Shown: positions 34,514 through 43,213, numbered from the stretch's first letter. The stretch is 64,000 nt of DNA from CAVXFL01 sp963761015 (GCA_963761015.1 CAVXFL010000020.1:248001-312000); one strand, 5' to 3'. A program made the numbers and translations. Notes: generated by a model not told the origin, from the sequence alone.

Positions 34514-36700
34514 ATGCCTCTCATCGCTATTCTCGACGATCGGGCCACCAACCGGAACATCTACACCCGGCTCGCCGCCTCGCTCGAAGAAGGGGTCAGG
34601 GTTTCCGCCTTCGCCGATCCGGTCCTTGCGCTCGACTCGCTGGCCGAGAACCCGCCGGATCTGGTCATCACGGATTACAAGATGCCGGGGCTCGACGGGG
34701 CGGAATTCACGCGCCGGTTCCGGGCGCAGCCGTCGGGCGCCGACACGCCGGTGATCGTCATCACCGTTTACGAGGACCGCAACCTGCGGCTGCGCGCGCT
34801 CGACGCCGGCGCGACCGACTTCCTGCAAAGCCCGGTGGATCACCAGGAATTCCTCACCCGGGCGCGCAACCTCCTGAAGCTCAGCAAGCACCAGCAGCTC
34901 ATCAAGCGCCGCGCCATCACGCTCGAGCGCGAACTCCAGGACAGCGAACGCTCCCGCCAGGCGCTCCTGCGGGAAAGCCGGGAGCGGCTGGCCCAGGTCA
35001 TCGATACCATCCCGGCGATGATCAGCGCCTCGGACCGCGACGGCCGCTGCGTGTTCGTCAACGCCTTCCAGGCGGAGCTGGCCGGCGTGGACCCGAGCCT
35101 CGCGGTGGGCGAGACGGTGGATCCCTCGGGCGCGCTGGATCGGGAGCGGAGCCGCGGCCTGGACCGGATCATTTTCGAATCCGGCGAAGCCCTGCCGAGC
35201 TTCGAGGAAGAGATCGTCGACCGCGCCGGCCGCCGACGGGTCTTCCTGACCACCAAGTCGCCGTTACGCGACCAATCGCGCCGGGTGACAAGCGTGCTGA
35301 CCACCTCGCTCGACATCACCGAGCGCAAGCAGGCGGAGAGCCAACTGCGCCACATGGCGCATCACGACCCGCTCACCAACCTGCCGAACCGCGTGCTGCT
35401 GCAGCAGCGGCTGCATCGCGAACTGGCGCGCGGCCGCCGCGGCGACCGCGGCTTTGCCCTGCACTTCATCGACCTCGATCGCTTCAAGGGCGTGAACGAC
35501 GCGCTCGGGCACCAGCTCGGCGACCGGCTGCTGCAGGCGGTCGGCAAGCGCCTCTCGGAAATCGTCCGCGACGGCGACACGGTGGCGCGCCTGGGCGGCG
35601 ACGAATTCGCCATCCTGCAGACCGACGTGGCGCGCATGGAGGACGCGGCGACGCTGGCGTGCAACGTCATGGAGCGTCTGTTGCAGCCATTCCACTGCGA
35701 CGGCCAGGAGCTGTCGCTCACCGCTAGCATCGGCATCACCTTGTCCCCGGCCGACGCGAGCGGTGTCGACGAGTTGCTCCGCAACGCCGATCTCGCCATG
35801 TACCGGGCCAAGTCGGAAGGCCGCAACAGCTATCGGTTCTTCGCCCACGACATGAAGACCCGCGCGCAACGCGCGGTGACGCTGGAGAAGGATCTTCGGA
35901 ACGGCTTGGCGCGCGACGAATTCGTCCTGCATTACCAGCCGCAACTGAACCTGCGGACCGGGCAGATCGTTGGCGCCGAGGCGCTGCTGCGCTGGCAAAG
36001 GCCCGGCGTCGGCCTGTTGCGCCCCGGCGAATTCCTGTCGGTGGCGGAGGAAAACGGCCTGATCGTGCCGATCAACGCCTGGGTTTTGCACGAGGCTTGC
36101 GCCAGGGCGGTGCTCTGGCAGCGCCAGGGGTTGCCACAGCTGCGCTGGGCGGTGAACCTGTCGCCGGTGCAGTTCCGTAAGCAGGACGTGCTCCATCTGG
36201 TCACCAGCGCGCTCAAGGAAAGCGGGCTCGATCCATCGGTTCTCGACATGGAGCTGACCGAGGGGATTCTGGTAGAGAACGCCGAGGCCGCCGCCCAGGT
36301 CCTGCGCGATCTGCGCGCGATCGGCGTCGGGTTCTCCATCGACGATTTCGGCGCGGGCTATTCGTCGTTCAGCTACGTGAAGAATTTTCCGGTGGATCGG
36401 ATCAAAATCGACCAATCCTTCGTGCGCAATCTTAAGAGCGATCCCACCGACACCGCCATTGTCCGCGCCATCATCAGCCTCGGCCACAGCCTCAAGCTGC
36501 AGGTGATTGCCGAAGGCGTTGAAACCCTGGAACAGCTCACCCAGCTCGCGGCGGAGGGATGCGACGAGATCCAGGGCTATTATCTCAGCCCGCCGCTGGC
36601 GATCAAGGAATTCGAGGAGCTGCTGCGAGCCCAGCAGTCCAAAAATTCCGCCCGCTTAGGTGCGCTCAACGGCGATGCGACGCTTCACGCCTCGCCATAG
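34514..36700 (+). CDS. REC-PAS-GGDEF-EAL c-di-GMP response regulator
   Basis: A 728-residue two-component output protein. A receiver domain (residues 1-120) has phosphoacceptor Asp54 in LVITDYKMPGLDG. A PAS domain follows (about 155-275). The GGDEF domain has an intact active site RLGGDEFAIL (361-365) and a product-inhibition I-site RDGD (352-355). The EAL domain begins with GAEALLRW (Glu488) and keeps the NLSPVQF, ELTEGIL, DDFGAGYSS, KIDQSFV and AEGVET motifs, so both c-di-GMP synthesis and breakdown look possible. It lies 42 bases upstream of an RpfC-like kinase and probably receives phosphate from it, taking the place of the HD-GYP protein RpfG. Confidence 0.9.
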   Translation: MPLIAILDDRATNRNIYTRLAASLEEGVRVSAFADPVLALDSLAENPPDLVITDYKMPGLDGAEFTRRFRAQPSGADTPVIVITVYEDRNLRLRALDAGATDFLQSPVDHQEFLTRARNLLKLSKHQQLIKRRAITLERELQDSERSRQALLRESRERLAQVIDTIPAMISASDRDGRCVFVNAFQAELAGVDPSLAVGETVDPSGALDRERSRGLDRIIFESGEALPSFEEEIVDRAGRRRVFLTTKSPLRDQSRRVTSVLTTSLDITERKQAESQLRHMAHHDPLTNLPNRVLLQQRLHRELARGRRGDRGFALHFIDLDRFKGVNDALGHQLGDRLLQAVGKRLSEIVRDGDTVARLGGDEFAILQTDVARMEDAATLACNVMERLLQPFHCDGQELSLTASIGITLSPADASGVDELLRNADLAMYRAKSEGRNSYRFFAHDMKTRAQRAVTLEKDLRNGLARDEFVLHYQPQLNLRTGQIVGAEALLRWQRPGVGLLRPGEFLSVAEENGLIVPINAWVLHEACARAVLWQRQGLPQLRWAVNLSPVQFRKQDVLHLVTSALKESGLDPSVLDMELTEGILVENAEAAAQVLRDLRAIGVGFSIDDFGAGYSSFSYVKNFPVDRIKIDQSFVRNLKSDPTDTAIVRAIISLGHSLKLQVIAEGVETLEQLTQLAAEGCDEIQGYYLSPPLAIKEFEELLRAQQSKNSARLGALNGDATLHASP

Positions 36701-36742
36701 GATAGCGCGCTCGGGCGCCGTCGAGCGCCGTCCGAGAGCCAC

Positions 36743-39244
36743 ATGACATCTCGGCTTCTGGGAGCGGTCTTCGAGGCGGCCCGCCGACGGCGGGCGGTGC
36801 GCGACCCCGAAGACGAGATGATTCGGAATCGCGTCTTCTTCAGCCTGGCGATCTTCACGTACCTGACCGTGACCGGGGCGACCCGGGTTTGGCAACTCCG
36901 CTGGGGCGCGGCGATTTACATCGCGCTCGGGATCGTCTTCCTGGCCCACAGCCTGATCTGGACGGCGCCGTCCCCGGCAAGGCGGTTGATCTCGATCGTC
37001 GCCGATCTCGGCGCCCTGTGCTACATGCTGCATCTGGGGCGCGAGACCACACAGATCTTCTACCCGCTGTATCTGTGGATCATTTTCGGGAATGGATTCC
37101 GCTTCGGCAACAAGTATCTGTTCGCGACGATGTTGCTGGGGCTCGCCGGGTTCGCGGCGGTTATCGCGACCACGCCGTTCTGGCAGCAGCATCGGATGCT
37201 TTCGCTCGGCCTGCTGATCGGCTTGCTGATTCTGCCGCTCTACACCTCGACCCTCATCCGCAAGCTCTCCCAGGCCAAGCAGGAAGCGGAGGAGGCCAAT
37301 CAGGCCAAGAGCCTGCTGCTAGCCGGCGTCAGCCACGAACTGCGCACCCCGCTCAACGCCATCATCGGCATGGGACACCTGCTCCAGGATTCGCGGCTCG
37401 ATTCCGAGCAGAAGCAGATGACGCGGACCATTGCCGCCGCCGGCAAATCGCTGCTGTCACTGATCGACGCTCTGCTGGATCTGTCGCGGATCGAGGCAGG
37501 CCGCATGTCGGTGAAGGTCGACGATTTCGACCTGCTGGCGTTGCTGTCCGAGGTTCGCGACGTCGTGGCCGCGCAGGCGCGCGCCAAGAAGCTGCGCGTC
37601 GGCTTGCACGTGACCACGCGCACGCCCGCGCTGCTCCGCGGCGATCGCCGGCATTTGCACGCCATTCTGCTGAATCTCGCCGGCAACGCCGTGAAGTTCA
37701 CCGAGCAGGGGACGGTCGCGTTCACGATCGACGCCGTCCAGCAGAGCGACTCCGGCGTTCGCGTCCGCTTCGAGGTGTCGGATACCGGCATCGGCATCGC
37801 CCCGGATGCGATCGGCCGGATATTCGACCACTTCACCCAGGCCGATGAAAGCATCACTCAGCGCTATGGGGGCACGGGGCTCGGGCTGGCCATCTGCAAG
37901 CGGCTGGTCGAACTCATGGGCGGCGAAATCGGCGTAACGAGCGAGCCGGGCGTCGGCAGCACGTTCTGGTTCACGCTCGAACTCGGTCGACAGGCCGCGG
38001 CGGCATCCTCCGCGCGACCGCTGCCGCGGGAGGTCATCCTGCTCTCGTCCGATCCGACGCTATCCGAGCAGGTGACGGCATTGCTGGCGGGAATGGGCGT
38101 GACGGCCGTTCGCGCCGCCTCGGCGCGCGGCGCGCTGCCGCCGCCGGGCGAGGCCCATGCCAGGGACGCCCCCATTCTCGTCGCGGGCAGCGGCGCCGAG
38201 GCCGAGGTGGCGGCCATGCTCGGGCAGAGTTTCGCCGACCCGCCGCCACTGATCCGGGTCGGACCGCAGCAGCCCGGCGACGGTCTGCCGCCCGCCGAGC
38301 AGCGCCGGGTCTTTGTCACAGAGCTTTCCCCGACCTTCGCCGAGGCCGAATTGCGGGCCGCGCTGGCGATCGCGGCAGCAGGTCGCGAGATTGCGCCGGA
38401 ACCCGTCGCCGCGCCGGCGCCCGCGCGCAAGCTGCGCATTCTGGTCGCGGACGACAACCGCACCAATCAGCAGGTGATCGCCAAGGTTCTCGAGCGAGCC
38501 GGCCACGAATCCGAGATCGTCGCCAACGGCGAACAGGCGTTGGACGCGCTCGACAAGTCGTCCTTCGATCTGGTGCTGATGGACGTGAACATGCCGCTCA
38601 TGAACGGCATCGAGGCGACCAAGCTGTACCGCTTCGCCTCGCTGGGACAGAAGCATGTGCCGATCCTGGCGTTGACCGCGGACGCCACGCCCGCCGCCGC
38701 CAAACGCTGCATCGAAGCCGGCATGGATGCCTGCGTGACCAAACCGGTGCAACCGGCCCGGCTGCTCGAGATGATCGACAAGCTGGTGTCCGGCGAACCG
38801 GCTGTCCCCCCCGCCGCCCCGGCGGATGGCGAGCGGGTCAGGGATATCACCACCCATCCGCGCTTCCGTCTGGCGAGCGCGCCGGTTCTGGACGAGCGCG
38901 CTTTGGCCGACCTGGAGGCGCTCGGGGGGCGGGATTTCGTCATCGATTTGATCGACGATTTCGTCGCCGACGCGGAGCATCTGGTGGGCGAACTGATCGC
39001 CGCGGCGCGCGAGGTGGACGTGCAGAAATTCCGCAGCCAGGCCCATGCGCTGCGCAGCGCGGCCGCCAATGTCGGGGCCAAGAGTTTGTTCGAGCTATGC
39101 CTCGCCACCCGTCTGATCCAGACGCGCGAACTGCGCGAGCAGGGCGACAGCCTGATCGCTCGGCTGGCCAACGAACTGAAGCGCCTGCACCGGGCGCTGC
39201 TCGAGTACCGCTCGGGGCTGCAAAAGGCGGAGCAGCAGCACTGA
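36743..39244 (+). CDS. rpfC: RpfC-like hybrid sensor kinase (predicted DSF sensor)
   Basis: An 833-residue hybrid histidine kinase with the RpfC layout. A short cytoplasmic N-terminus is followed by 5-6 membrane helices (about 31-171) with YPLYLWIIFGNGFRFGNKY, very like Xanthomonas RpfC. Then come HisKA with SHELRTPLN (His198, the same number as in RpfC), HATPase with NAVKFTE, DTGIGI and GGTGLGLAI, a receiver with Asp613 in LVLMDVNMPL, and a C-terminal Hpt domain with His767 in SQAHALRSAA. It should sense a fatty-acid DSF signal and relay phosphate to the upstream response regulator. rpfF lies convergent just downstream. The assignment rests on architecture plus motif similarity. Confidence 0.88.
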   Translation: MTSRLLGAVFEAARRRRAVRDPEDEMIRNRVFFSLAIFTYLTVTGATRVWQLRWGAAIYIALGIVFLAHSLIWTAPSPARRLISIVADLGALCYMLHLGRETTQIFYPLYLWIIFGNGFRFGNKYLFATMLLGLAGFAAVIATTPFWQQHRMLSLGLLIGLLILPLYTSTLIRKLSQAKQEAEEANQAKSLLLAGVSHELRTPLNAIIGMGHLLQDSRLDSEQKQMTRTIAAAGKSLLSLIDALLDLSRIEAGRMSVKVDDFDLLALLSEVRDVVAAQARAKKLRVGLHVTTRTPALLRGDRRHLHAILLNLAGNAVKFTEQGTVAFTIDAVQQSDSGVRVRFEVSDTGIGIAPDAIGRIFDHFTQADESITQRYGGTGLGLAICKRLVELMGGEIGVTSEPGVGSTFWFTLELGRQAAAASSARPLPREVILLSSDPTLSEQVTALLAGMGVTAVRAASARGALPPPGEAHARDAPILVAGSGAEAEVAAMLGQSFADPPPLIRVGPQQPGDGLPPAEQRRVFVTELSPTFAEAELRAALAIAAAGREIAPEPVAAPAPARKLRILVADDNRTNQQVIAKVLERAGHESEIVANGEQALDALDKSSFDLVLMDVNMPLMNGIEATKLYRFASLGQKHVPILALTADATPAAAKRCIEAGMDACVTKPVQPARLLEMIDKLVSGEPAVPPAAPADGERVRDITTHPRFRLASAPVLDERALADLEALGGRDFVIDLIDDFVADAEHLVGELIAAAREVDVQKFRSQAHALRSAAANVGAKSLFELCLATRLIQTRELREQGDSLIARLANELKRLHRALLEYRSGLQKAEQQH

Positions 39245-39336
39245 AGCGCCGCGCGGACCATCGGGCGGCGGATTGGCGCGCGTCGTCCGGCCCCGAGTTC
39301 GTGATGTCGCGTTGCCGCGAGCGCGTCGGCTCCGGC

Positions 39337-40287
39337 TTATTCGGCCGCGACCATCACCCGCTTGGCCGGCATGCGCCGCCGGTCCTGGGCCACGGCCAAC
39401 CGCTCGATGCGCCGCAGATCCGCCTCCGCAAGGCCTAGCGCCGTATCGACCCAGAGCGTTGCCAGAGCACGCAGATCCGCAAGGCGCACCGGCTGCACGA
39501 GTTGCCGCGCGAAATAAACCGCGCGCTCCGCCTGAAACCGGCGGACGTTGCGTTCCACGTACTCGCGAACCGCCTCTTCGCCGAACCCGTCCTCGACCAC
39601 GACATCCACGATGCCCATCGCGTGCATTTCATCAGCGGAATACACGCGGCCGCTCAGAATGATCTTTTCCGCCCTTGCGGTGTCGAGCCGTCTGGCCAGG
39701 AAGTTGTACGCGCCCATTCCAGGGAACAGATTGAACAGAACTTCCGGCAATCCGAACTTCGCACTCTTCTCGGCGATGATGAGATTGCAGGCCAGAGCCG
39801 CCTCGAACCCGCCACCCAGCGCGTCGCCCTGCACCAAGGCGATCGTGACGATCGGCAGGTTCATGCCCACAGCCGCCGCGTGGACGACATCGATGCAGAG
39901 ATCGGCGTAGTTCTGCAACGACTGCCGATCGGCCGTCCTGATCAATTGGCTGAACAGACCGAGGTCGCCGCCGAGATTGAAGACCCCGGGAACGCGCGAC
40001 CCGAGAACCACGTATTTGAGTGGCGGCTCGCCGGTGTCGCGCCGCCGCGCGTATTCCTGGCAGATCGCAGCCTGCAACTCGCGAATTTGCAGGAGCAGCT
40101 CGCGCGTGAAGCAGGGACGCGAATGCGGCTGCATGAAAGCCCAGGCGATCGTTCCCTCTGGATCGATAGCGAGATCCAATTGCTCGAAATCGTGGAACCG
40201 CGACGTGGCCGCAGTCCAGTTGTGCACGAGCCCGTATGCATCCTCGGACTCGCCAACGGATTTGAAACTTTTCGGGAGGAATGTCAT
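39337..40287 (-). CDS. rpfF: RpfF-like DSF signal synthase
   Basis: A 316-residue crotonase-fold protein that matches RpfF, the enzyme making cis-2-unsaturated fatty-acid (DSF) signals through thioesterase and dehydratase activity on 3-hydroxyacyl-ACP. Diagnostic segments are VFNLGGDLGLFSQLIR, LVQGDALGGGFEAALAC and LPEVLFNLFPGMGAYNF. The two catalytic glutamates correspond to Glu162 and Glu182, 20 apart as in Xanthomonas (Glu141/Glu161). IWVDTA-like ending (LWVDTALGLAEADLRRI) also matches. ATG 40287 has AGGAGA 6 bases upstream, and an in-frame longer start is rejected. It is convergent with rpfC, 92 bases apart. Ordinary enoyl-CoA hydratase function is less likely. Confidence 0.9.
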   Translation of the reverse strand: MTFLPKSFKSVGESEDAYGLVHNWTAATSRFHDFEQLDLAIDPEGTIAWAFMQPHSRPCFTRELLLQIRELQAAICQEYARRRDTGEPPLKYVVLGSRVPGVFNLGGDLGLFSQLIRTADRQSLQNYADLCIDVVHAAAVGMNLPIVTIALVQGDALGGGFEAALACNLIIAEKSAKFGLPEVLFNLFPGMGAYNFLARRLDTARAEKIILSGRVYSADEMHAMGIVDVVVEDGFGEEAVREYVERNVRRFQAERAVYFARQLVQPVRLADLRALATLWVDTALGLAEADLRRIERLAVAQDRRRMPAKRVMVAAE

Positions 40288-40755
40288 GGTGCTTCTCCTG
40301 GGGAACGGGTTCTCACGACCTCGACCCCGTGCGATGTTTGTCGAGGGTTCCGACCTCGGCAAACGGTGAGGTGAGACCTGCATTGTGCAAGCGAAATTCA
40401 CGAATTGCTAATAAATTTATTGGCGAATACCATCGTCCGCCACTAGCTGCGACTCGCCGCACACGGGAACCCTCAGTGCGCAACCAGACAACGATTGGCG
40501 CAAGTGCAAATCGGTCTGCCACTCAGTACGATGGTCGGTTGAGATCACATGCCGCGTTTGCGCGTCCCGACGTGAGCGCACGGACCTAGCGCGCGTGCGT
40601 TGTAGGCCGGGGCGCCGAGGTGCTCACGGCGTAAACAAAACGCGTGTCCGAAAACGGTTGCAGCGGATCGGCGTGCGGCAACGTGCCGGCCCGGCAGCCA
40701 TAACCAGTTAGCTGTTCTCGATTCTGGCGGACGGGCCGCTTGTGGCCGCCTTCCG
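40288..40755. other. 468-base intergenic region upstream of rpfF
   Basis: No supported gene. The part nearest rpfF is unusually AT-rich for this window, particularly 40385-40440. It is the presumed rpfF promoter region and contains a near-perfect palindrome, listed separately. The distal half, towards otsB, shows nothing I can name. Confidence 0.5.
40407..40424. promoter_or_regulatory. AT-rich palindrome upstream of rpfF
   Basis: AATAAATTTATT (40410-40421) is a perfect 12-base palindrome, extended by a flanking GC pair to 18 bases with a single mismatch pair. It lies about 120 bases before the rpfF start codon in the only strongly AT-rich patch nearby. It could be an operator or the core of an AT-rich upstream element; no known binding consensus is claimed. 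Confidence 0.4.
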
Positions 40756-41517
40756 TCAGAGCGATGGTGGCGCGGAACCGATGCGCGCCACCGCTGCCAG
40801 CCAGCCGCGAACGGCGGCGGCGTCACCGAATGTCTCCGGCACCCGAAGCCCCTTGCCGCCGAGTTCTCGCGCCGCCGCAATCGCGTCCTCGTCGGTCACG
40901 TCGTCGCCGACGAACACCGGGCGGCGCCCGGAAAAGGGCGCGCGCTCCATCAGCCGGACAACGGCGGTGCCCTTGTCCACGCCGCGCGGACGCACCTCCC
41001 AGGCCTTGCGCGCCGACAGCAGCGCGAACTGGTCCGGGCGGGATACCAGCAGGTTCCGGAGTGCGTTCAGCAGCACGTCGCGCAACTCCGGCGCGGCGCG
41101 ATAATGCAGGGTGAAGCCGCGCCGCTTGCGCTCGAACAGCACGCCCGGATGGGACGCGGCGAGTTGCTCGGCCGCCGCCAGCCACTCGGCCGGCGGATCG
41201 GGCAAGGGCGGACGGTCGATCGGCGCGCCAGGGGCATGGCGGACAGCCCCGCCGTGCTCGCCGGCAACCGCGTACGGAATGCCCGGAAACAATTCATCTA
41301 CCTTGTCGATCGGGCGGCCCGTGATGATCCCCAACGCGTCGCCGAGCAGCCTGCGCACCGTGCGCAGCGCATCCGGCAATCCCTCGTCCACGACGACGCC
41401 CTCCGGGGTGGACGCGATGTCCAGCAGCGTTCCGTCGAGATCCAGCAGCAGCGCCGACGCCTCCAACGGCGGCAGCTCCGGCCCGCCGCCCAGCGGCACC
41501 GGCGGGAACGCCGTCAT
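40756..41517 (-). CDS. otsB: Trehalose-6-phosphate phosphatase
   Basis: OtsB, 253 residues, HAD superfamily. Motif 1 LLLDLDGTLLDI gives the nucleophile Asp26 and acid/base Asp28. ALGIITGRPI, the lysine segment RPRGVDKGTAV and FVGDDVTDEDA complete the HAD motifs, and AGEHGGAVR is the trehalose-phosphatase cap motif. It releases trehalose from trehalose-6-phosphate for osmotic or desiccation protection. The synthase otsA is not adjacent, although the two are often paired. It follows the DUF2155 gene on the same strand after 76 bases and may be read from that operon. Confidence 0.92.
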   Translation of the reverse strand: MTAFPPVPLGGGPELPPLEASALLLDLDGTLLDIASTPEGVVVDEGLPDALRTVRRLLGDALGIITGRPIDKVDELFPGIPYAVAGEHGGAVRHAPGAPIDRPPLPDPPAEWLAAAEQLAASHPGVLFERKRRGFTLHYRAAPELRDVLLNALRNLLVSRPDQFALLSARKAWEVRPRGVDKGTAVVRLMERAPFSGRRPVFVGDDVTDEDAIAAARELGGKGLRVPETFGDAAAVRGWLAAVARIGSAPPSL

Positions 41518-41593
41518 GGCCAGACGCTCATGGCCAGAGGCTCCGGCCGCTCGGAAATTCCGGCTGCATATCGTCCACCGATCCCGGCAAAAC

Positions 41594-42106
41594 CTAACGA
41601 CAGGTCACAACGCGAACGTCGTATGCCGGATCCCGCAGCATCGAAACCGAAGGTTCCGCGGCCAGCATCCATCCGCTGAATCCCGGCGTGCCCGCCTGCG
41701 CGTTGGCAATTTGCAGAAACGCCGCCGCATTCGGCGCCTGGTCCGGTGGCCGCACCACGCAGGCGCGAACGGCAATGCTGAGGTGCTCGAACTGAATCGT
41801 CTGCCCGACCGGGACGTTCAACGTGGCCGAACGGTCGTCGATCTTGTTCAGCGCCGCGATTTCCGCGATGGCGCGCGGTTGCCAGGGCTGCGCCGCCGCC
41901 GTAGCCGGAGCCGGAGCCGGCTTGGCCGCCGGCATCGGCGGAGTCGGCTGTTCCGCGGGAGGAAGGGCTTCGAGCGGCAGTTCCGGCGGATCGTTCCCGT
42001 CAATGCCCGGCGCCTGCGCCAGGGCGTTCGGCATGGTCAGGCCCGGGCGAGCGGTCCAGACCAATCCCATGACCGCCAGCGAGCAAACCAGCCAGCGGCA
42101 AGCCAT
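41594..42106 (-). CDS. DUF2155 periplasmic protein
   Basis: A 170-residue alphaproteobacterial DUF2155 protein. An N-terminal signal (MACRWLVCSLAVMGLVWTA) is followed by a proline/alanine-rich linker. The conserved domain reads IAALNKIDDRSATLNVPVGQ, LSIAVRACVVRPPD and GWMLAAEPSVSMLRDPAYDV, with a cysteine pair that may form a disulfide. The ATG at 42106 overlaps the upstream stop (ATGA). This protein accompanies NDUFA12 and mlaD in many alphaproteobacteria; its role is unproven. Confidence 0.85.
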   Translation of the reverse strand: MACRWLVCSLAVMGLVWTARPGLTMPNALAQAPGIDGNDPPELPLEALPPAEQPTPPMPAAKPAPAPATAAAQPWQPRAIAEIAALNKIDDRSATLNVPVGQTIQFEHLSIAVRACVVRPPDQAPNAAAFLQIANAQAGTPGFSGWMLAAEPSVSMLRDPAYDVRVVTCR

Positions 42107-42330
42107 CAGGCGGTTCCGCCGCCCTTCGGCGACTTGAGGCCGCGCACCATGTCGGTCAGCACGCGGCGAAACGCTTCCTCGTCCACGCCCATCAGAACGG
42201 CGTCCTCGAACGCGTCCTGCAGCATTTGCGCCAGCTCGGCATGGTTTTCGGCCAGCACCCGCAGCTTCTCGCGGCAGGAGATCGGCGTCCCGTCCGGTTG
42301 CGGCCACATATCTGGCGCGGTCGCGATCAT
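42106..42330 (-). CDS. Small conserved-looking protein in the mlaD operon
   Basis: A 74-residue protein with mainly helical, acidic sequence (VLAENHAELAQMLQDAFEDA, GVDEEAFRRVLTDMVRGL) and a cytoplasmic character. It overlaps its neighbours at both ends: its ATG lies inside the mlaD-like stop region and its stop is in the DUF2155 start. That tight coupling supports a real gene. I do not recognise a family. Confidence 0.65.
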   Translation of the reverse strand: MIATAPDMWPQPDGTPISCREKLRVLAENHAELAQMLQDAFEDAVLMGVDEEAFRRVLTDMVRGLKSPKGGGTA

Positions 42331-42851
42331 GGCTTGCCCCCGGGGCTCCCCGGCGCCCCCAGACCCGACCCGCCCGCCGGTGCGGCCGGCTTGGAGGTCG
42401 CCAGGTTCGCCGCGCTGAAGACGAATTTCCCGAGCAACTGCTCGATGTTGATCGAGGACTGGGTGATCGTGATCTGCCCGCCGGGCGGGATGTCCTGGAG
42501 ATCGCCGCCGGGCTGCAGCGAAATGTACTTGCCGCCGAGCAGCCCCTCGCTGACGATGGCGGCGCTGCTGTCCTTCGGCAGCTTGATAGCGTTTTCCACC
42601 GTCAGGGCGACCGTGGCCTGGAAGCTCTTGGGGTCGATGCCGGTGGCCGTCACCGAACCCACTTTCACGCCGGCCATCTTCACGTCGGAGCCGGGGCCAA
42701 TGCCGTCGATGGAGTCGAAGACCGCGCGCAGCGGATAGCCTGCACCGACGGAGCGCCCTGAATGGGCGACCGCATAGGCCAGGAATCCGGCCGCGAGCAG
42801 GATCACCACGGCGCCGGTAACGGTCTCGACGGCGTTGGTTCGACGGATCAT
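42327..42851 (-). CDS. MlaD-like lipid transport protein
   Basis: A 174-residue MCE-domain protein. A single N-terminal membrane helix (TVTGAVVILLAAGFLAYAV) is followed by an MCE domain with YPLRAVFDSIDGIGPGSDV and MAGVKVGSVTATGIDP, and LLGGKYISLQPGG near its end; the C-terminus is a glycine/proline tail. It forms the periplasmic substrate-channel component of an Mla-type phospholipid transporter that maintains outer-membrane asymmetry. The ATPase, permease and MlaC genes are not adjacent. Its start overlaps the NDUFA12 stop. Confidence 0.88.
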   Translation of the reverse strand: MIRRTNAVETVTGAVVILLAAGFLAYAVAHSGRSVGAGYPLRAVFDSIDGIGPGSDVKMAGVKVGSVTATGIDPKSFQATVALTVENAIKLPKDSSAAIVSEGLLGGKYISLQPGGDLQDIPPGGQITITQSSINIEQLLGKFVFSAANLATSKPAAPAGGSGLGAPGSPGGKP

Positions 42852-43213
42852 GGCGAGGCTTGGTTTTCCGGCACCCAGGCCTCGTAATCGCCTGTCGTGC
42901 GCACCCGGCGCCCGCCGCTGTAGTCGTGCCCGCGCGGGCGGTAGCTGCCCGGCGTGCCGGTCAAATTGGGAATGTGCGGCCGCTGCCAGGGCCGGCGCGG
43001 CACGTCCATCAGCGGCGTTGCTGTCGTGTAGTGCAGCCAGACGTGCCATTCCGGTGGCACCATCGAGGCCTCGGCCGGACCGGCGTAGGCGACCCAGCGG
43101 CGGCGGCGGCGTCCCGCTCGCCCCCGCCGCTCCTGGTAATAGCGGTTGCCGAAGGAATCCCGGCCGGCGAGGCGGCCGAACAAGAGCGTGAACAGCCAAG
43201 TGCCGAAGTTCAT
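42848..43213 (-). CDS. NADH:ubiquinone oxidoreductase NDUFA12-like subunit
   Basis: A 121-residue homologue of mitochondrial complex I accessory subunit NDUFA12 (17.2 kDa type), typical of alphaproteobacteria. Conserved sequence: RDSFGNRYYQERR, RWVAYAGPAEASMVPPEWH, WLHYTTATPL, PHIPNLTGTPGSYRPRG. It opens the operon with the mlaD-like and DUF2155 genes. It probably aids complex I assembly or stability at the cytoplasmic side. Confidence 0.92.
   Translation of the reverse strand: MNFGTWLFTLLFGRLAGRDSFGNRYYQERRGRAGRRRRRWVAYAGPAEASMVPPEWHVWLHYTTATPLMDVPRRPWQRPHIPNLTGTPGSYRPRGHDYSGGRRVRTTGDYEAWVPENQASP

Noticed and set aside
39337..40287. Annotation as an ordinary enoyl-CoA hydratase
   Set aside because: VFNLGGDLGLFSQLIR, the paired catalytic glutamates and the IWVDTA-like end match RpfF, and an RpfC-type kinase is adjacent.
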